DNA from: CAZHJK01 sp964533275
GTDB taxonomy: Bacteria > Bacillota > Clostridia > Eubacteriales > Garciellaceae
DNA: 63,185 nucleotides
Direction of reading: 5' to 3'
NCBI GenBank assembly: GCA_964533275.1
Contig: CAZHJK010000016.1
Span: forward strand, 1 to 63,185
The position numbers and the translations under genes are program-made. Every line of letters begins with the position of its first letter. Within the stretch, counting starts at the first letter, position 1. This document shows positions 26,067-34,168 of this stretch, piece after piece. The notes beneath the pieces were generated by a model. It ran no database searches. It was not told the origin of the DNA and was given only the letters and a program-made list of their open reading frames with translations.

Positions 26067-26090
26067 TGTAGAAAGTATATACTTTCTACA
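26067..26090. repeat. Perfect 24-bp palindrome in the operon leader
   Basis: TGTAGAAAGTAT is followed directly by its exact reverse complement. It sits between the leader terminator (26101-26125) and the first start codon. It could be a protein operator or an RNA hairpin near the ribosome-binding region. Confidence 0.7.
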
Positions 26091-26093
26091 AAT

Positions 26094-26125
26094 AAAAAAA
26101 TTCCTTTCAATAGAAAGGAATTTTT
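26094..26125 (-). terminator. Leader terminator (riboswitch expression platform)
   Basis: On the minus strand TTCCTTTC pairs with GAAAGGAA around a TATT loop, followed by T7. It lies between the aptamer and the first gene, so it can act as a transcription attenuator. A further AT-rich hairpin (26134-26156) lies just before it and may be the competing element. Confidence 0.8.
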
Positions 26126-26164
26126 GCAACCAAAATAAAGTAAAATATACTTTATTCTACTCTA

Positions 26165-26258
26165 GATACTCCTTTCCAAGCGGGAGGCATAATCGTTTCC
26201 AACTATACCCTATCGGCTAATAAACCACCCTATGAAGGTCGATTAGCTCGGAGATAAT
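26165..26258 (-). ncRNA. Probable molybdenum-cofactor (Moco) riboswitch aptamer
   Basis: The minus-strand leader reads CUCCGAGC, then CUAAUCGACCUUCAUAGGG, GGUUUAUUAGCC, GCCUCCCGCUUGG and AAAGGAG. P1 is CUCC(C)GAGC against GCUUGG-AAA-GGAG. P2 is GCUAAU-C-GACC against GGU-UU-AUUAGC, enclosing a UUCAUAGGG loop. A third arm leads to the GCCUCCC block. This arrangement agrees with the Moco RNA motif as I remember it and fits the operon content (MobB, molybdopterin-type modules). A tungsten-cofactor variant is possible. Not checked with a covariance model. Confidence 0.72.
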
Positions 26259-26284
26259 TTATTAAAGTTTAACTTATCACTATA

Positions 26285-26313
26285 ATCATACATGCTATGC
26301 ATATAAATGTCAA
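26285..26313 (-). promoter_or_regulatory. Sigma-A-type promoter of the ECF/MobB operon
   Basis: On the minus strand TTGACA (26313-26308) is followed by a 17-base spacer and TATGAT (26290-26285). Transcription would begin near 26278, about 20 bases before the aptamer. Confidence 0.8.
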
Positions 26314-26449
26314 TAAAATAACAATGATTTTCAGAAAATTTAAATATTAAAAAACATAACCCGTATTTTTCTGTGTAAAAGTATGACCCCTAGGATTTAA
26401 AAATCTCGAGAAACTAATTCCCCCCTTCTGCCCCCTTGCTAAGTACAGG

Positions 26450-27457
26450 CTATGTAAAGAAAAAGGTAGTTCCTTCTCCTATTTTACTATCCACCCATAT
26501 GCTTCCTCCATGATCTTCAACAATTTGCTTGCATATTGCAAGACCAAAGCCTGCACCTCCAAATTCCCTTGAACGAGATTTCTCTCCTCGATAAAAACGA
26601 TCGAATATATGGGGTAAGTCTTCACTTGCTATTCCAGTTCCTGTATCTTGAATAGCTATCAAAAGAAAACTGCCTTCATTAGTTATTCTTATTGTTATTT
26701 TTCCATCGTCTTCTATATATCTTTTAGCATTACTTATTATATTCTCGAATACTTGTTCAATACGGATTTTATCTGCTTTAACTGGTATTGAAAGAAAAAT
26801 TTCTTTTATTGAAAGGCTTATTCTACTATCAATAAATTCCATTTCGATTACATTTAAAATTTCCCTTAACATTTTTTGACTATCATGCTGTTCTAAATCC
26901 ATTCCTAAGTTCTTTAATTCAAATTGAGAGAATAAAAAGAGGTCATCAATTAATCTATCCCTCTTTTTCTTATTATCATGTACAATTCCATCCTGCAATC
27001 CTTCGACATAACCTTTAATTGAAGACATTGGTGTGCGTAAATCGTGGGATATGCTTGCAATAAGTTCATTTCGAGAATTTTCGTAGGCAGCTTGTTTCTC
27101 TAAGGATTCTTTTAAATGATATGTCATCAACTGAAATGCAGTACAGAAACGCCCCATTTCATCCTTATTCTTATAATCAATTTCAAAATCTAAATCACCC
27201 TCCATAATGCTTTTTGTCGCTGAATTTAACTCTTTTAGTGGTTTAAGAATTTTCTTGGTAATTAACCAGGTTAATAGGATGGCACAGATCAAAAATATAC
27301 CCGTTAATGAAGTGATTATAAGAATAATATTTCTACCACTTTCTCGAGGAAAATTACCCCCAATTGTCTGAATACCACCTATTGACATTAAAAGAAAAAT
27401 ACTAATATAAATACCTACTAATAAAACAATCACCTTTAACCGTATACCTGTTTTCAT
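26450..27457 (-). CDS. Sensor histidine kinase
   Basis: This 335-residue membrane kinase has two N-terminal helices (~7-28 and ~43-66) with a very short outer loop. A HAMP linker follows (KPLKELNSATKSIMEGDLDFEI), then phospho-acceptor SHDLRTPMSSIKGYVEGLQDG and an ATPase domain with N-box ENIISNAKRYI, G1 DTGTGIA and F/G2 DRFYRGEKSRSREFGGAGFGLAI. All catalytic motifs are present. It overlaps the 3' end of a broken response-regulator gene (ATGA), so it is probably orphaned. The short extracytoplasmic loop suggests sensing within the membrane, as in VanS/BceS-like kinases. Confidence 0.9.
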   Translation of the reverse strand: MKTGIRLKVIVLLVGIYISIFLLMSIGGIQTIGGNFPRESGRNIILIITSLTGIFLICAILLTWLITKKILKPLKELNSATKSIMEGDLDFEIDYKNKDEMGRFCTAFQLMTYHLKESLEKQAAYENSRNELIASISHDLRTPMSSIKGYVEGLQDGIVHDNKKKRDRLIDDLFLFSQFELKNLGMDLEQHDSQKMLREILNVIEMEFIDSRISLSIKEIFLSIPVKADKIRIEQVFENIISNAKRYIEDDGKITIRITNEGSFLLIAIQDTGTGIASEDLPHIFDRFYRGEKSRSREFGGAGFGLAICKQIVEDHGGSIWVDSKIGEGTTFFFT

Positions 27458-27983
27458 CTATTACCTCCGTCAAATTTGTAGCCTACTCCCCAAACAGTCT
27501 TTATCAATTGTGGATTTGAAGGATCTTCTTCTATTTTTTCTCTTATTTTTTTAACATGAACCGTCACAGTGGTTATATCTCCATATTCATCAAATCCCCA
27601 TACATTTTGAAAAATTTGTTCTCGACTTAAAACCTGATTTGGGTGAAGGGCAAAAAGTCGTAGGACTTCAAATTCCTTTGCAGAAAAATTTATAAATTGA
27701 TTGTTTTTTTAACTTCATAGGCATAGGCATTCAAATTTATCTCAAGCCCATTCAATTTTAAGACATTTAAGTTCTCCACTACAGTCGAAAGCTGATTATA
27801 CCTTCTTAATTGAGCCTTTACCCTGGCAACAACCTCTCCTGGACTAAAGGGTTTTACCATATAGTCGTCTGCTCCTAATCCAAGTCCTAAAATTTTGTCT
27901 ACCTCTCTCTTCTTAGCACTTAACATAATGATTGGTATAGAGGATTCCGAGCGTATGATTCTACAAATCTCCATACCATTTAG
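27454..27983 (-). pseudogene. Broken OmpR/PhoB-type response regulator
   Basis: The gene is damaged twice. At the 5' end the receiver domain begins only at NGMEICRIIR, so the first ~55 residues with the phospho-acceptor Asp are missing and unrelated AT-rich DNA with stops lies upstream. Inside, a tract of seven A residues (27704-27710 on the plus strand as T7) shifts the frame after EVKK. Adding one base restores FINFSAKEFEVLRLFALHP, then VTVHVKKIREKI and TVWGVGYKFDGGNR, a full winged-helix effector domain. It would end overlapping the kinase start. The one-base shift could be a sequencing error. The missing N terminus cannot. Confidence 0.85.
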
Positions 27984-28043
27984 TTATAACCAATTATAAA
28001 TATTAAAGAGAACTACACAAAATGAATATTATGTTTCCTAATA

Positions 28044-29102
28044 TTATATCCATGTATAGTTTAATATCAAATAGATAAGGTACATACTTAATAGTACTAT
28101 ACCTTCCTTCTTAGTTATTTCTTCATTATTTTTACCCCTTGAAAATAACCGGAAAGTAATTAGTATAATAACCATAGTTGGAATTTGTAGCTTGTAAAAA
28201 TTCAATGGAACATCTAATCCTCCTGATGTTACAGCTGCAGCACTACCAACAACAAAGAGTACATTTAAGATATCAGCTCCAACTATATTACCTATTGCAA
28301 GTTCACCATGTCCCTTTCTAACAGCAGTAATGGCTGTTACTAATTCAGGTAAACTTGTACCAAATGCAATTAAGGTAGCTGCGATTATACTTTGGGGTAT
28401 ACCCACACGAATAGCTGAAATTTCCACTGCAGGAATAAGTATTTTAGATGAACCTATTACTAAGAAAATTCCAAAAAACAACTTTAGCATTTGTATTAAT
28501 ATAGAATTTTTTTCTTGGTCTAAAACCTCTTCAGTAATAGCAGCTTCATTTTCCGTATATAAGCTTTCTTTACCTTCTTGGCTTCCATGGGAAATCGGAT
28601 TTTTAGACCATTTAATCGAAGTATAGATATACCCTACTAATAATGCAAGGAATAACCAACCTATCCATTGACTAATATTTCCTTTACCTCCTGATAAGAA
28701 CGGAAGACAAACAAAGGCAAGTAACATTCCTGCCCATACCTGAATTTTCCCTTGGCGTTCAACAACAACCTTATCTACTGGTAAATGTCCTAAAATTGCT
28801 GCTATACCAATAATTAGACCCGTATCAGCAATAATAGAACCGATGGCGTTACCTAATGCAAGATCAGGAATTCCATTTATTGCAGCTAAAACTGATACTG
28901 AAGCTTCGGGAAGGGTTGTCCCTAAAGAAACTATAGTAGCTCCAATTATCATCTTGGAAACGCCCCAGCGAAGTGAAAGTTTAACAGCTTCATCTACTAA
29001 TAAGTCTGCCCCTTTGCTTAGAGTATAAAGCATTACACAAATGGTAAAAACTAAACCAAATGTTGGAAATATATTTAAATAACTATGAATAATTGCTTCC
29101 AT
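28044..29102 (-). CDS. Calcium/sodium-type cation antiporter, probably manganese-regulated
   Basis: This 352-residue membrane protein of the CaCA superfamily has two homologous halves. The alpha-repeats are visible as SLGTTLPEASVSVLAAINGIPDLALGNAIGS and AFGTSLPELVTAITAV followed by GELAIGNIVGADILN. About ten helices are expected, with a central acidic loop. The leader carries a yybP-ykoY manganese riboswitch followed by a terminator, so it is probably made when Mn2+ is high and exports Mn2+ (or Ca2+) in exchange for Na+ or H+. The family role is established. The ion assignment is inferred from the riboswitch. Confidence 0.9.
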   Translation of the reverse strand: MEAIIHSYLNIFPTFGLVFTICVMLYTLSKGADLLVDEAVKLSLRWGVSKMIIGATIVSLGTTLPEASVSVLAAINGIPDLALGNAIGSIIADTGLIIGIAAILGHLPVDKVVVERQGKIQVWAGMLLAFVCLPFLSGGKGNISQWIGWLFLALLVGYIYTSIKWSKNPISHGSQEGKESLYTENEAAITEEVLDQEKNSILIQMLKLFFGIFLVIGSSKILIPAVEISAIRVGIPQSIIAATLIAFGTSLPELVTAITAVRKGHGELAIGNIVGADILNVLFVVGSAAAVTSGGLDVPLNFYKLQIPTMVIILITFRLFSRGKNNEEITKKEGIVLLSMYLIYLILNYTWI

Positions 29103-29164
29103 TAAAATATTCCTCCTCTTATGTTTTAAACTTAAATTGTATTATATAAACACTATAAAATATG

Positions 29165-29231
29165 TCAAAAAAATAAGAAACCCTACAAAAAATATAAGCT
29201 AATTCAATTAGCCTGTATTTTTTGTAGAGTC
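29165..29231 (-). terminator. Terminator of the manganese riboswitch
   Basis: On the minus strand CTACAAAAAATA plus GGCTAATT pairs with AATTAGC plus TATTTTTTGTAG, followed after a few bases by T7. The 5' arm (CTAC) overlaps the 3' end of the aptamer, which permits mutually exclusive folding. Confidence 0.75.
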
Positions 29232-29322
29232 TCACTAGACAAAAATGCCATTAAAGCCAGGAATTTTATTTCCGAGATGATGACTTTAATCCCTTATAAA
29301 GGTCAGTTACTCCCTCTTACTA
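29225..29322 (-). ncRNA. yybP-ykoY manganese riboswitch
   Basis: The minus-strand leader contains GGGAGUAACUGACC, AAAGUCAUCAUCUCGG, CCUGGCUUUAAUGGCA and a final GUGAGACUCUAC. They are in the order and form of the yybP-ykoY aptamer (GGGGAGUA; UCAUC-NUCG loop; CUGGCUUU-AUGGC loop; 3' GAGAC-CU arm). It starts right at the predicted transcription start and precedes a cation antiporter, as expected for this Mn2+-sensing class. Confidence 0.88.
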
Positions 29323-29326
29323 TCTA

Positions 29327-29355
29327 AGTATAAAAAGAAATCACATATTTGTCAA
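29327..29355 (-). promoter_or_regulatory. Sigma-A-type promoter of the antiporter
   Basis: On the minus strand TTGACA (29355-29350), a 17-base spacer and TATACT (29332-29327) put the start about 7 bases before the riboswitch aptamer. Confidence 0.8.
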
Positions 29356-29475
29356 ATTATTTTATATTATAAACTTGATTTTTTAATATTACGGTTTAGT
29401 GCTTGGTTTCAATGTCCTAAAAATGTCACTTTTTCTTGTTTATAAGAATAAACTTTACCAAGAGGAGGTAACATT

Positions 29476-29790
29476 ATGTCTATTAAATCTATTGTCTATA
29501 AATTGTTTGCTAAGAAACAACCACAATCAGATCATATTGATGTTAAGCTAGAAACTCTAAATATTAAAATGTCCCGACTTACTAACCCAGATATCCCCCA
29601 TGAGGTAACAATAGTAGTACCAAGGGCAGAAATTAGAAGAAAATTTGATGAAAGTAATAGTCTAGTTGAAGAGGAAATTATCCTTAATAGTATTACGATA
29701 GTTCACGCTCCTAGACATGAACTTGCTGGTTCATCCACTGCTCCACCTGAAATTCCAGCTAGATTTATTAATCAGAAGATATCACCATGA
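29476..29790 (+). CDS. Hypothetical protein, 104 residues
   Basis: This is a soluble protein of unrecognised family with a basic N terminus (MSIKSIVYKLFAKK) and a probably beta-rich centre containing ETLNIKMSRLTNPDIPHEV and TIVVPRAEIRRKF. The tail is Pro/Ala-rich. AGGAGG lies 8 bases before ATG, so it is very likely translated. It is preceded by the divergent antiporter promoter and lies 75 bp before the MutS-like gene, with which it may share a transcript. No function is proposed. Confidence 0.65.
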   Translation: MSIKSIVYKLFAKKQPQSDHIDVKLETLNIKMSRLTNPDIPHEVTIVVPRAEIRRKFDESNSLVEEEIILNSITIVHAPRHELAGSSTAPPEIPARFINQKISP

Positions 29791-29865
29791 AGAGAAAATA
29801 AGATAAATTGCAATATTACAATTTTTAGATTAAGATAGTTTATATAGTTGACAGGAGTGAATATA

Positions 29866-31665
29866 TTGAAAAGTTCTAAAACATTATATCAAAATCATAG
29901 ATCTAAATATGAAAAATTATATAATAAATTGGAGAAAGAAATACATTCCATAGGGTTCTATAGACTGGTTACTTTTTTGACTGGATTTATTGTAGCTATA
30001 TTTTCTTATCGAATAGAGTTATATTACTTATTTTGGAGTTCTTCCATTGTTTTTTCATCTTTATTTATATATTTAGTCATAATACATCATAAACTTGAAA
30101 ACTTCAATAATTATGTAAGGTCTATTACAAAAATTAATAAGGATTCCATAGATAGACTAGATGGGAAATGGGTTGATTTTCAAGATATAGGTCAAGAGTT
30201 TCAAGATGAAAATCATGAATTTTCACAGGATCTTAATATCTTTGGTAGAGGTTCTCTTTTTCAATGGGTTAATACTACTAACACACTCTATGGTAGAAAA
30301 AAACTTAAAGAATTTCTAACAAATCCCTTATATAAAAAAGAAGTTATATTAGAAAAGCAAGAAGCATTAATTGAACTTGGAAAAAAACGATGGTGGAGAC
30401 AAAGATTTCAAGTAGAGGCAATGCAGATTAATGAAAAAATAAGAGAAGACATAAAACTATTTAATTGGATTAAAAATCCCAATTCTCTATACGCTAGAAA
30501 AGAAATGATCTATATCATAAGATTACTCCCTACTATCACTATAATATCTTTCCTGCTAGCCTTCGTATATCAAACTATTCCAAGCATCATTCCTATGCTT
30601 GCGTTATTACTACATATCGGTTTAATGCTATTAGATGTAAAAAAAAGAAATATCGTATTGCGTAATATATATACCTTTCAAAAAAACATTAAAGTTTATG
30701 GAAGAATGCTTGAGCACTTTGAAAAAGCTAACTTTAAATCTAAATATATAAATAATATAAAGGATAAAATCAAAACTCAAAATGGTCTTGCTGCATTTGA
30801 ACAATTACGCATGCTTCAAAAAATAGTAGATAGTATTTCTAATAGAAGTAATCTATTTTTTTTCATTATAAATATTGTCCTACTTTGGGATTACCAGTGC
30901 ATGGTTAGTTTAGAAAATTGGAAGAAACAATCTGCACATTTAACAGAGAAATGGATTCAATCTCTAGGAGAGGTGGAGGCTCTATCCAGTCTTGCTATTA
31001 TTAACTCTGATTATCCAGATTGGGCAATACCTGAACTTACAACATATCCATCAATGTTAAAAGCTAAAGAGTTAGGTCATCCTCTATTAACAAATGAACA
31101 AACTTTTAATGATATAAAAATAGACAAATCTAGTAGAATATTACTAATTACAGGCTCTAATATGTCTGGGAAAAGTACTTTATTAAGAACTACAGGGATA
31201 AATCTTATATTAGCATATGTAGGTGCACCAGTATGTGCCCAAAATTTTAAATGCTCTATCATGAGAATATTTACATGCATGAATGTCAGTGATAATTTAG
31301 AAAAAGGAATCTCTTCCTTCTATGCAGAACTATTAAGAATTAAAAATATATTAGAAGCTACCAAAGAAAATATACAGGTATTCTTTTTACTTGATGAAAT
31401 ATTTAAAGGTACAAATTCCTATGACAGGCATTTAGGGGCAAAGATGTTAATCAATAAACTTTTAAGGCAAAATTCAATTGGTTTAGTTTCAACCCATGAT
31501 TTAGAGCTAGGAGAATTAGAGGAAGAAAATAATTATATAGCTAATTATAATTTTCAAGAATATTATAAGGATAATCAAATATTTTTTGATTACAAACTAA
31601 GGAGAGGAGTATCCACTACTCGAAACGCCTTATATCTAATGAAGATGATTGGTATTGAAGATTAA
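29866..31665 (+). CDS. MutS-family ATPase with membrane segments
   Basis: This ~599-residue protein combines the MutS core/clamp (helical) region and the MutS C-terminal ATPase, without an N-terminal mismatch-recognition domain. Two hydrophobic pairs (about residues 30-75 and 215-255) suggest membrane attachment, as seen in the MutS-like proteins of Firmicutes. Walker A is GSNMSGKSTLLRT, Walker B is FFLLDEIFKGTNSYDR and the switch is STHDLELGELEEE. TTG 29866 is chosen because AGGAG (29853-29857) lies 8 bases upstream. A strong terminator follows. It is unlikely to do classical mismatch repair and its role is unknown. Confidence 0.85.
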   Translation: MKSSKTLYQNHRSKYEKLYNKLEKEIHSIGFYRLVTFLTGFIVAIFSYRIELYYLFWSSSIVFSSLFIYLVIIHHKLENFNNYVRSITKINKDSIDRLDGKWVDFQDIGQEFQDENHEFSQDLNIFGRGSLFQWVNTTNTLYGRKKLKEFLTNPLYKKEVILEKQEALIELGKKRWWRQRFQVEAMQINEKIREDIKLFNWIKNPNSLYARKEMIYIIRLLPTITIISFLLAFVYQTIPSIIPMLALLLHIGLMLLDVKKRNIVLRNIYTFQKNIKVYGRMLEHFEKANFKSKYINNIKDKIKTQNGLAAFEQLRMLQKIVDSISNRSNLFFFIINIVLLWDYQCMVSLENWKKQSAHLTEKWIQSLGEVEALSSLAIINSDYPDWAIPELTTYPSMLKAKELGHPLLTNEQTFNDIKIDKSSRILLITGSNMSGKSTLLRTTGINLILAYVGAPVCAQNFKCSIMRIFTCMNVSDNLEKGISSFYAELLRIKNILEATKENIQVFFLLDEIFKGTNSYDRHLGAKMLINKLLRQNSIGLVSTHDLELGELEEENNYIANYNFQEYYKDNQIFFDYKLRRGVSTTRNALYLMKMIGIED

Positions 31666-31698
31666 TTTTTGTTGAACTTTAAAAAAATGACCATTAAT

Positions 31699-31735
31699 AA
31701 ATCTGAGGCTATTAAAGCCTCAGATTTATTTTTTT
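31699..31735 (+). terminator. Terminator after the MutS-like gene
   Basis: AAATCTGAGGCT (31699-31710) pairs with AGCCTCAGATTT (31716-31727), then a run of T. Confidence 0.9.
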
Positions 31736-31773
31736 AACTCTTATTAAATAAATTGTTTATCCTACTCCATTCA

Positions 31774-33714
31774 TTATCTATTATATAGAAAATAACTAAA
31801 GGCATCTTTAGTTTCTCCGTATATTTCTCCTTTTTCAAGGAAATTTCTTGCATGGATAAGTTTCTTTTCATAGGTTATCGATTGATTATCAAAGACATAG
31901 GCATAATCATAACTTCCTTCTTCAACCCAGCCCATAAAGGTATATGCGTGGGTTGGTCTTCCATTTTTATCTCCCTTATCATCGGTTGTAAAGCAAATAT
32001 CTCCTACTCTTAATTTTGTATAGTCCCTTTCCTTAACCCATCCATTATCATATAGGAAGGGTAATAGATAATCTATGTTTCTCATGGTATTTGGTACATT
32101 TACCCCTACTCGTCTTAATACTTCTGATTGAAAATATACACAGGCATTTGATGTGCTTCCTCTGTTTAAACTCATTGCCCTTTGGGCTATACTTCTTCTA
32201 TTTGCTTGGGATGAAAGATAGTTTGCTGCTGCACTTCCTACCCCTGCATAACCCTTTACTGAGGTAAACTCGCTATATACATTTTTATCTCCAGATTTTC
32301 TATATGATCTTACTTTATAGTAATTTCCCTTTGACCATGCTCCTTTTGTGTCTGTATAACTGGTTTTATTTGTATTTGCTAGATACTCAAAATTTCCCGA
32401 AGCGCTACTTGCTTTATATATCTCATAGCCTGTGGCTCCTACGGATGTATTCCAAGATACCTCCATTTTATTTGACTGCTGTCTTTTTGCTGTGAAGTTG
32501 TTTGGGGTTAATAGCATTGCCTTTGCTGAGCTTGAACCTGAAAGATCTCCGTAGGCTTCTGCTTCTCCATCTATTGTATATGCCTTAACCTTATAATAAT
32601 AGGTCTTATCATAGGTTCTACCTTTATCTTTATAAGAGGTACTTTCAACATCCGCTACTTTTTTATATTCTCCATCACTACTTTCTGAGCGATGAACCTC
32701 ATAGCCTGTTACTCCATTTATTCCTTTCCAGCTTAAATCAATTTGATCATATCCACCGGTTTTTGCGCTAAGTCCTTGAGGTGCCTTTGGAATTGCTATC
32801 CACTTTGCATATATATTTATATCTTCTGTAACTAAATTCTTTTCAAAGTCCCATTCTTCTTTAAAATTTTCATCCTTATACCAATTTACAAATATATGGT
32901 CTTTCTTTTCTATTCCCTTTGGTTTTGGTATTTTATTATTCCATTCAACTTCTATTGATTCTAGTTTGTCTCCTCCATTGGAATTAAATATTATATCATA
33001 TTTATTAATAACCCAATTTGGATGTAGCTGTATGTTCTCGGACTTTACTTCAAAGGCTTGTCCCTCTTCTATAAACTCTCCTGTCCCATCCTTACTTGTA
33101 TTCCATCCTGTAAAGGTATGACCTTCCTTCTCAAGGTTTCCTGTATTTTGTAAGGCTATAACTTGATCTCCATTTTTATATCTTCCATCATCCTTAGGTA
33201 CAATACCATTTTCGCTACCACTATCTATATATTCTACCCCGAAAAATGGCTCTGCTAAATATCCAAAGGTATCTTCTTCATATCCAGTTTTGCCATCAAG
33301 ATATAACAATAATAAGTCTTGAGAACATCCCTTAAAAATATTTTTTCCCATCTTTGGCGCGTCGCCTAAGAATTCTAAGCGTTCTAAATTTACACAATCT
33401 GAAAAAGCAGAACTTTCTATCGCTAGGATATTATCTTCAATAATAACCCGCTCTATTGTCTCATTTTCAGAAAAAGCCCCTCTTCCAATCTTTTCTACTA
33501 TAACTTCCTTTCCATCCACTTCTATAGTCTGTGGAATCTCTAAGATACTATTTTCTCCTTCATAACCTCTAATTGTAATCTTTTCACTCCAGACACTATA
33601 TACAAAACCATCTTCTGTTTTTTCTGTACTATAAACCTGTGCATAGACCACTGCTCCTAATACTAGTGCTAATAAAATAATTATACCTGATAAAATAATA
33701 GTTCTTTTTTTCAA
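31774..33714 (-). CDS. Large exported protein: BspA-type leucine-rich repeats, InlB-type repeats, FN3 domains and a putative C-terminal peptidase domain
   Basis: This 646-residue protein has an N-terminal signal anchor (~5-26). Residues ~30-165 contain BspA-like leucine-rich segments (IEKIGRGAFSENETIERV, LAIESSAFSDCVNLERLEF). Residues ~180-310 hold two InlB/Listeria-Bacteroides-type repeats (HTFTGWNTSKDGTGEF; HIFVNWYKDENFKEEW). Residues ~315-490 hold two FN3 domains (VTGYEVHRSESSDGEYKKV; ATGYEIYKASSASGNFEYL). The last ~145 residues resemble an NlpC/CHAP-like cysteine peptidase, with Cys in SNACVYFQSEVLRR, His in RPTHAYTFMGW and Asp/Asn in YVFDNQ. The repeats are typical surface-binding modules. 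A cell-wall amidase or peptidase role is inferred. Confidence 0.8.
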   Translation of the reverse strand: MKKRTIILSGIIILLALVLGAVVYAQVYSTEKTEDGFVYSVWSEKITIRGYEGENSILEIPQTIEVDGKEVIVEKIGRGAFSENETIERVIIEDNILAIESSAFSDCVNLERLEFLGDAPKMGKNIFKGCSQDLLLLYLDGKTGYEEDTFGYLAEPFFGVEYIDSGSENGIVPKDDGRYKNGDQVIALQNTGNLEKEGHTFTGWNTSKDGTGEFIEEGQAFEVKSENIQLHPNWVINKYDIIFNSNGGDKLESIEVEWNNKIPKPKGIEKKDHIFVNWYKDENFKEEWDFEKNLVTEDINIYAKWIAIPKAPQGLSAKTGGYDQIDLSWKGINGVTGYEVHRSESSDGEYKKVADVESTSYKDKGRTYDKTYYYKVKAYTIDGEAEAYGDLSGSSSAKAMLLTPNNFTAKRQQSNKMEVSWNTSVGATGYEIYKASSASGNFEYLANTNKTSYTDTKGAWSKGNYYKVRSYRKSGDKNVYSEFTSVKGYAGVGSAAANYLSSQANRRSIAQRAMSLNRGSTSNACVYFQSEVLRRVGVNVPNTMRNIDYLLPFLYDNGWVKERDYTKLRVGDICFTTDDKGDKNGRPTHAYTFMGWVEEGSYDYAYVFDNQSITYEKKLIHARNFLEKGEIYGETKDAFSYFLYNR

Positions 33715-33934
33715 AGTACTCCCCCTTATAGTATTGTTTTTACAGATTAAACATTTTTTTATTTAAGTACTCATATAATATATACCCCTAATAAAAATAA
33801 AAAGTTTTTATAATTTTATATAATTACTTGTATTTCTTTATGTAACTCATTGACTATTTTCTTTTTTTATTGTATTTCCCCAATGTGCAAGTGTTTGGAG
33901 TGCCGGATTTTCCTAATCAGAAAAAACTGCATAC

Positions 33935-33962
33935 TTGTTTTAATAATTGTAGTTGATATAAT
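33935..33962 (+). promoter_or_regulatory. Possible promoter of a short transcription unit
   Basis: TTGTTT (33935-33940), a 16-base spacer and a perfect TATAAT (33957-33962) lie upstream of a ~240-base stretch that ends in a strong hairpin (34169-34205). Confidence 0.45.
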
Positions 33963-34018
33963 ATTACCAAATAAATATTAGACAAGTCAAAATAAATTTA
34001 ATGGAAATGAGATAAAAA

Positions 34019-34129
34019 TTGAGGATTGATTTTGAAGTTATATCTGATGAAAAATTAGGTCATATTAAGGGTTTCAAGATAAGTCACGATATATTAGAAG
34101 GATTTATCACAGTATTAAGGAATAGTTAA
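34019..34129 (+). CDS. Possible 36-residue small protein
   Basis: This short frame from TTG 34019 encodes a soluble, mixed-charge peptide beginning MRIDFEVISDEKLGHIKGF and ending FITVLRNS. The SD is weak (GGAAATGAG). It is the only open frame within a short unit bounded by a possible promoter and a terminator in an otherwise gene-free 525-bp gap. It may instead be a remnant of a longer gene or part of a non-coding RNA. Confidence 0.3.
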   Translation: MRIDFEVISDEKLGHIKGFKISHDILEGFITVLRNS

Positions 34130-34168
34130 TATTACAAAAAAACACTAACACTAAATGAATTTTGAAAA

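Noticed and set aside
26049..26129. Longer start for the FMN-binding lipoprotein
   Set aside because: The extension would be encoded by the palindrome and the leader terminator, and the signal peptide begins only after 26048.
26165..26258. Lysine, cobalamin or THF riboswitch as alternative identity of the leader RNA
   Set aside because: The diagnostic boxes of those classes are absent. The GCCUCCC block, the short P1 with an AAA bulge and the Mo-related genes fit Moco better.
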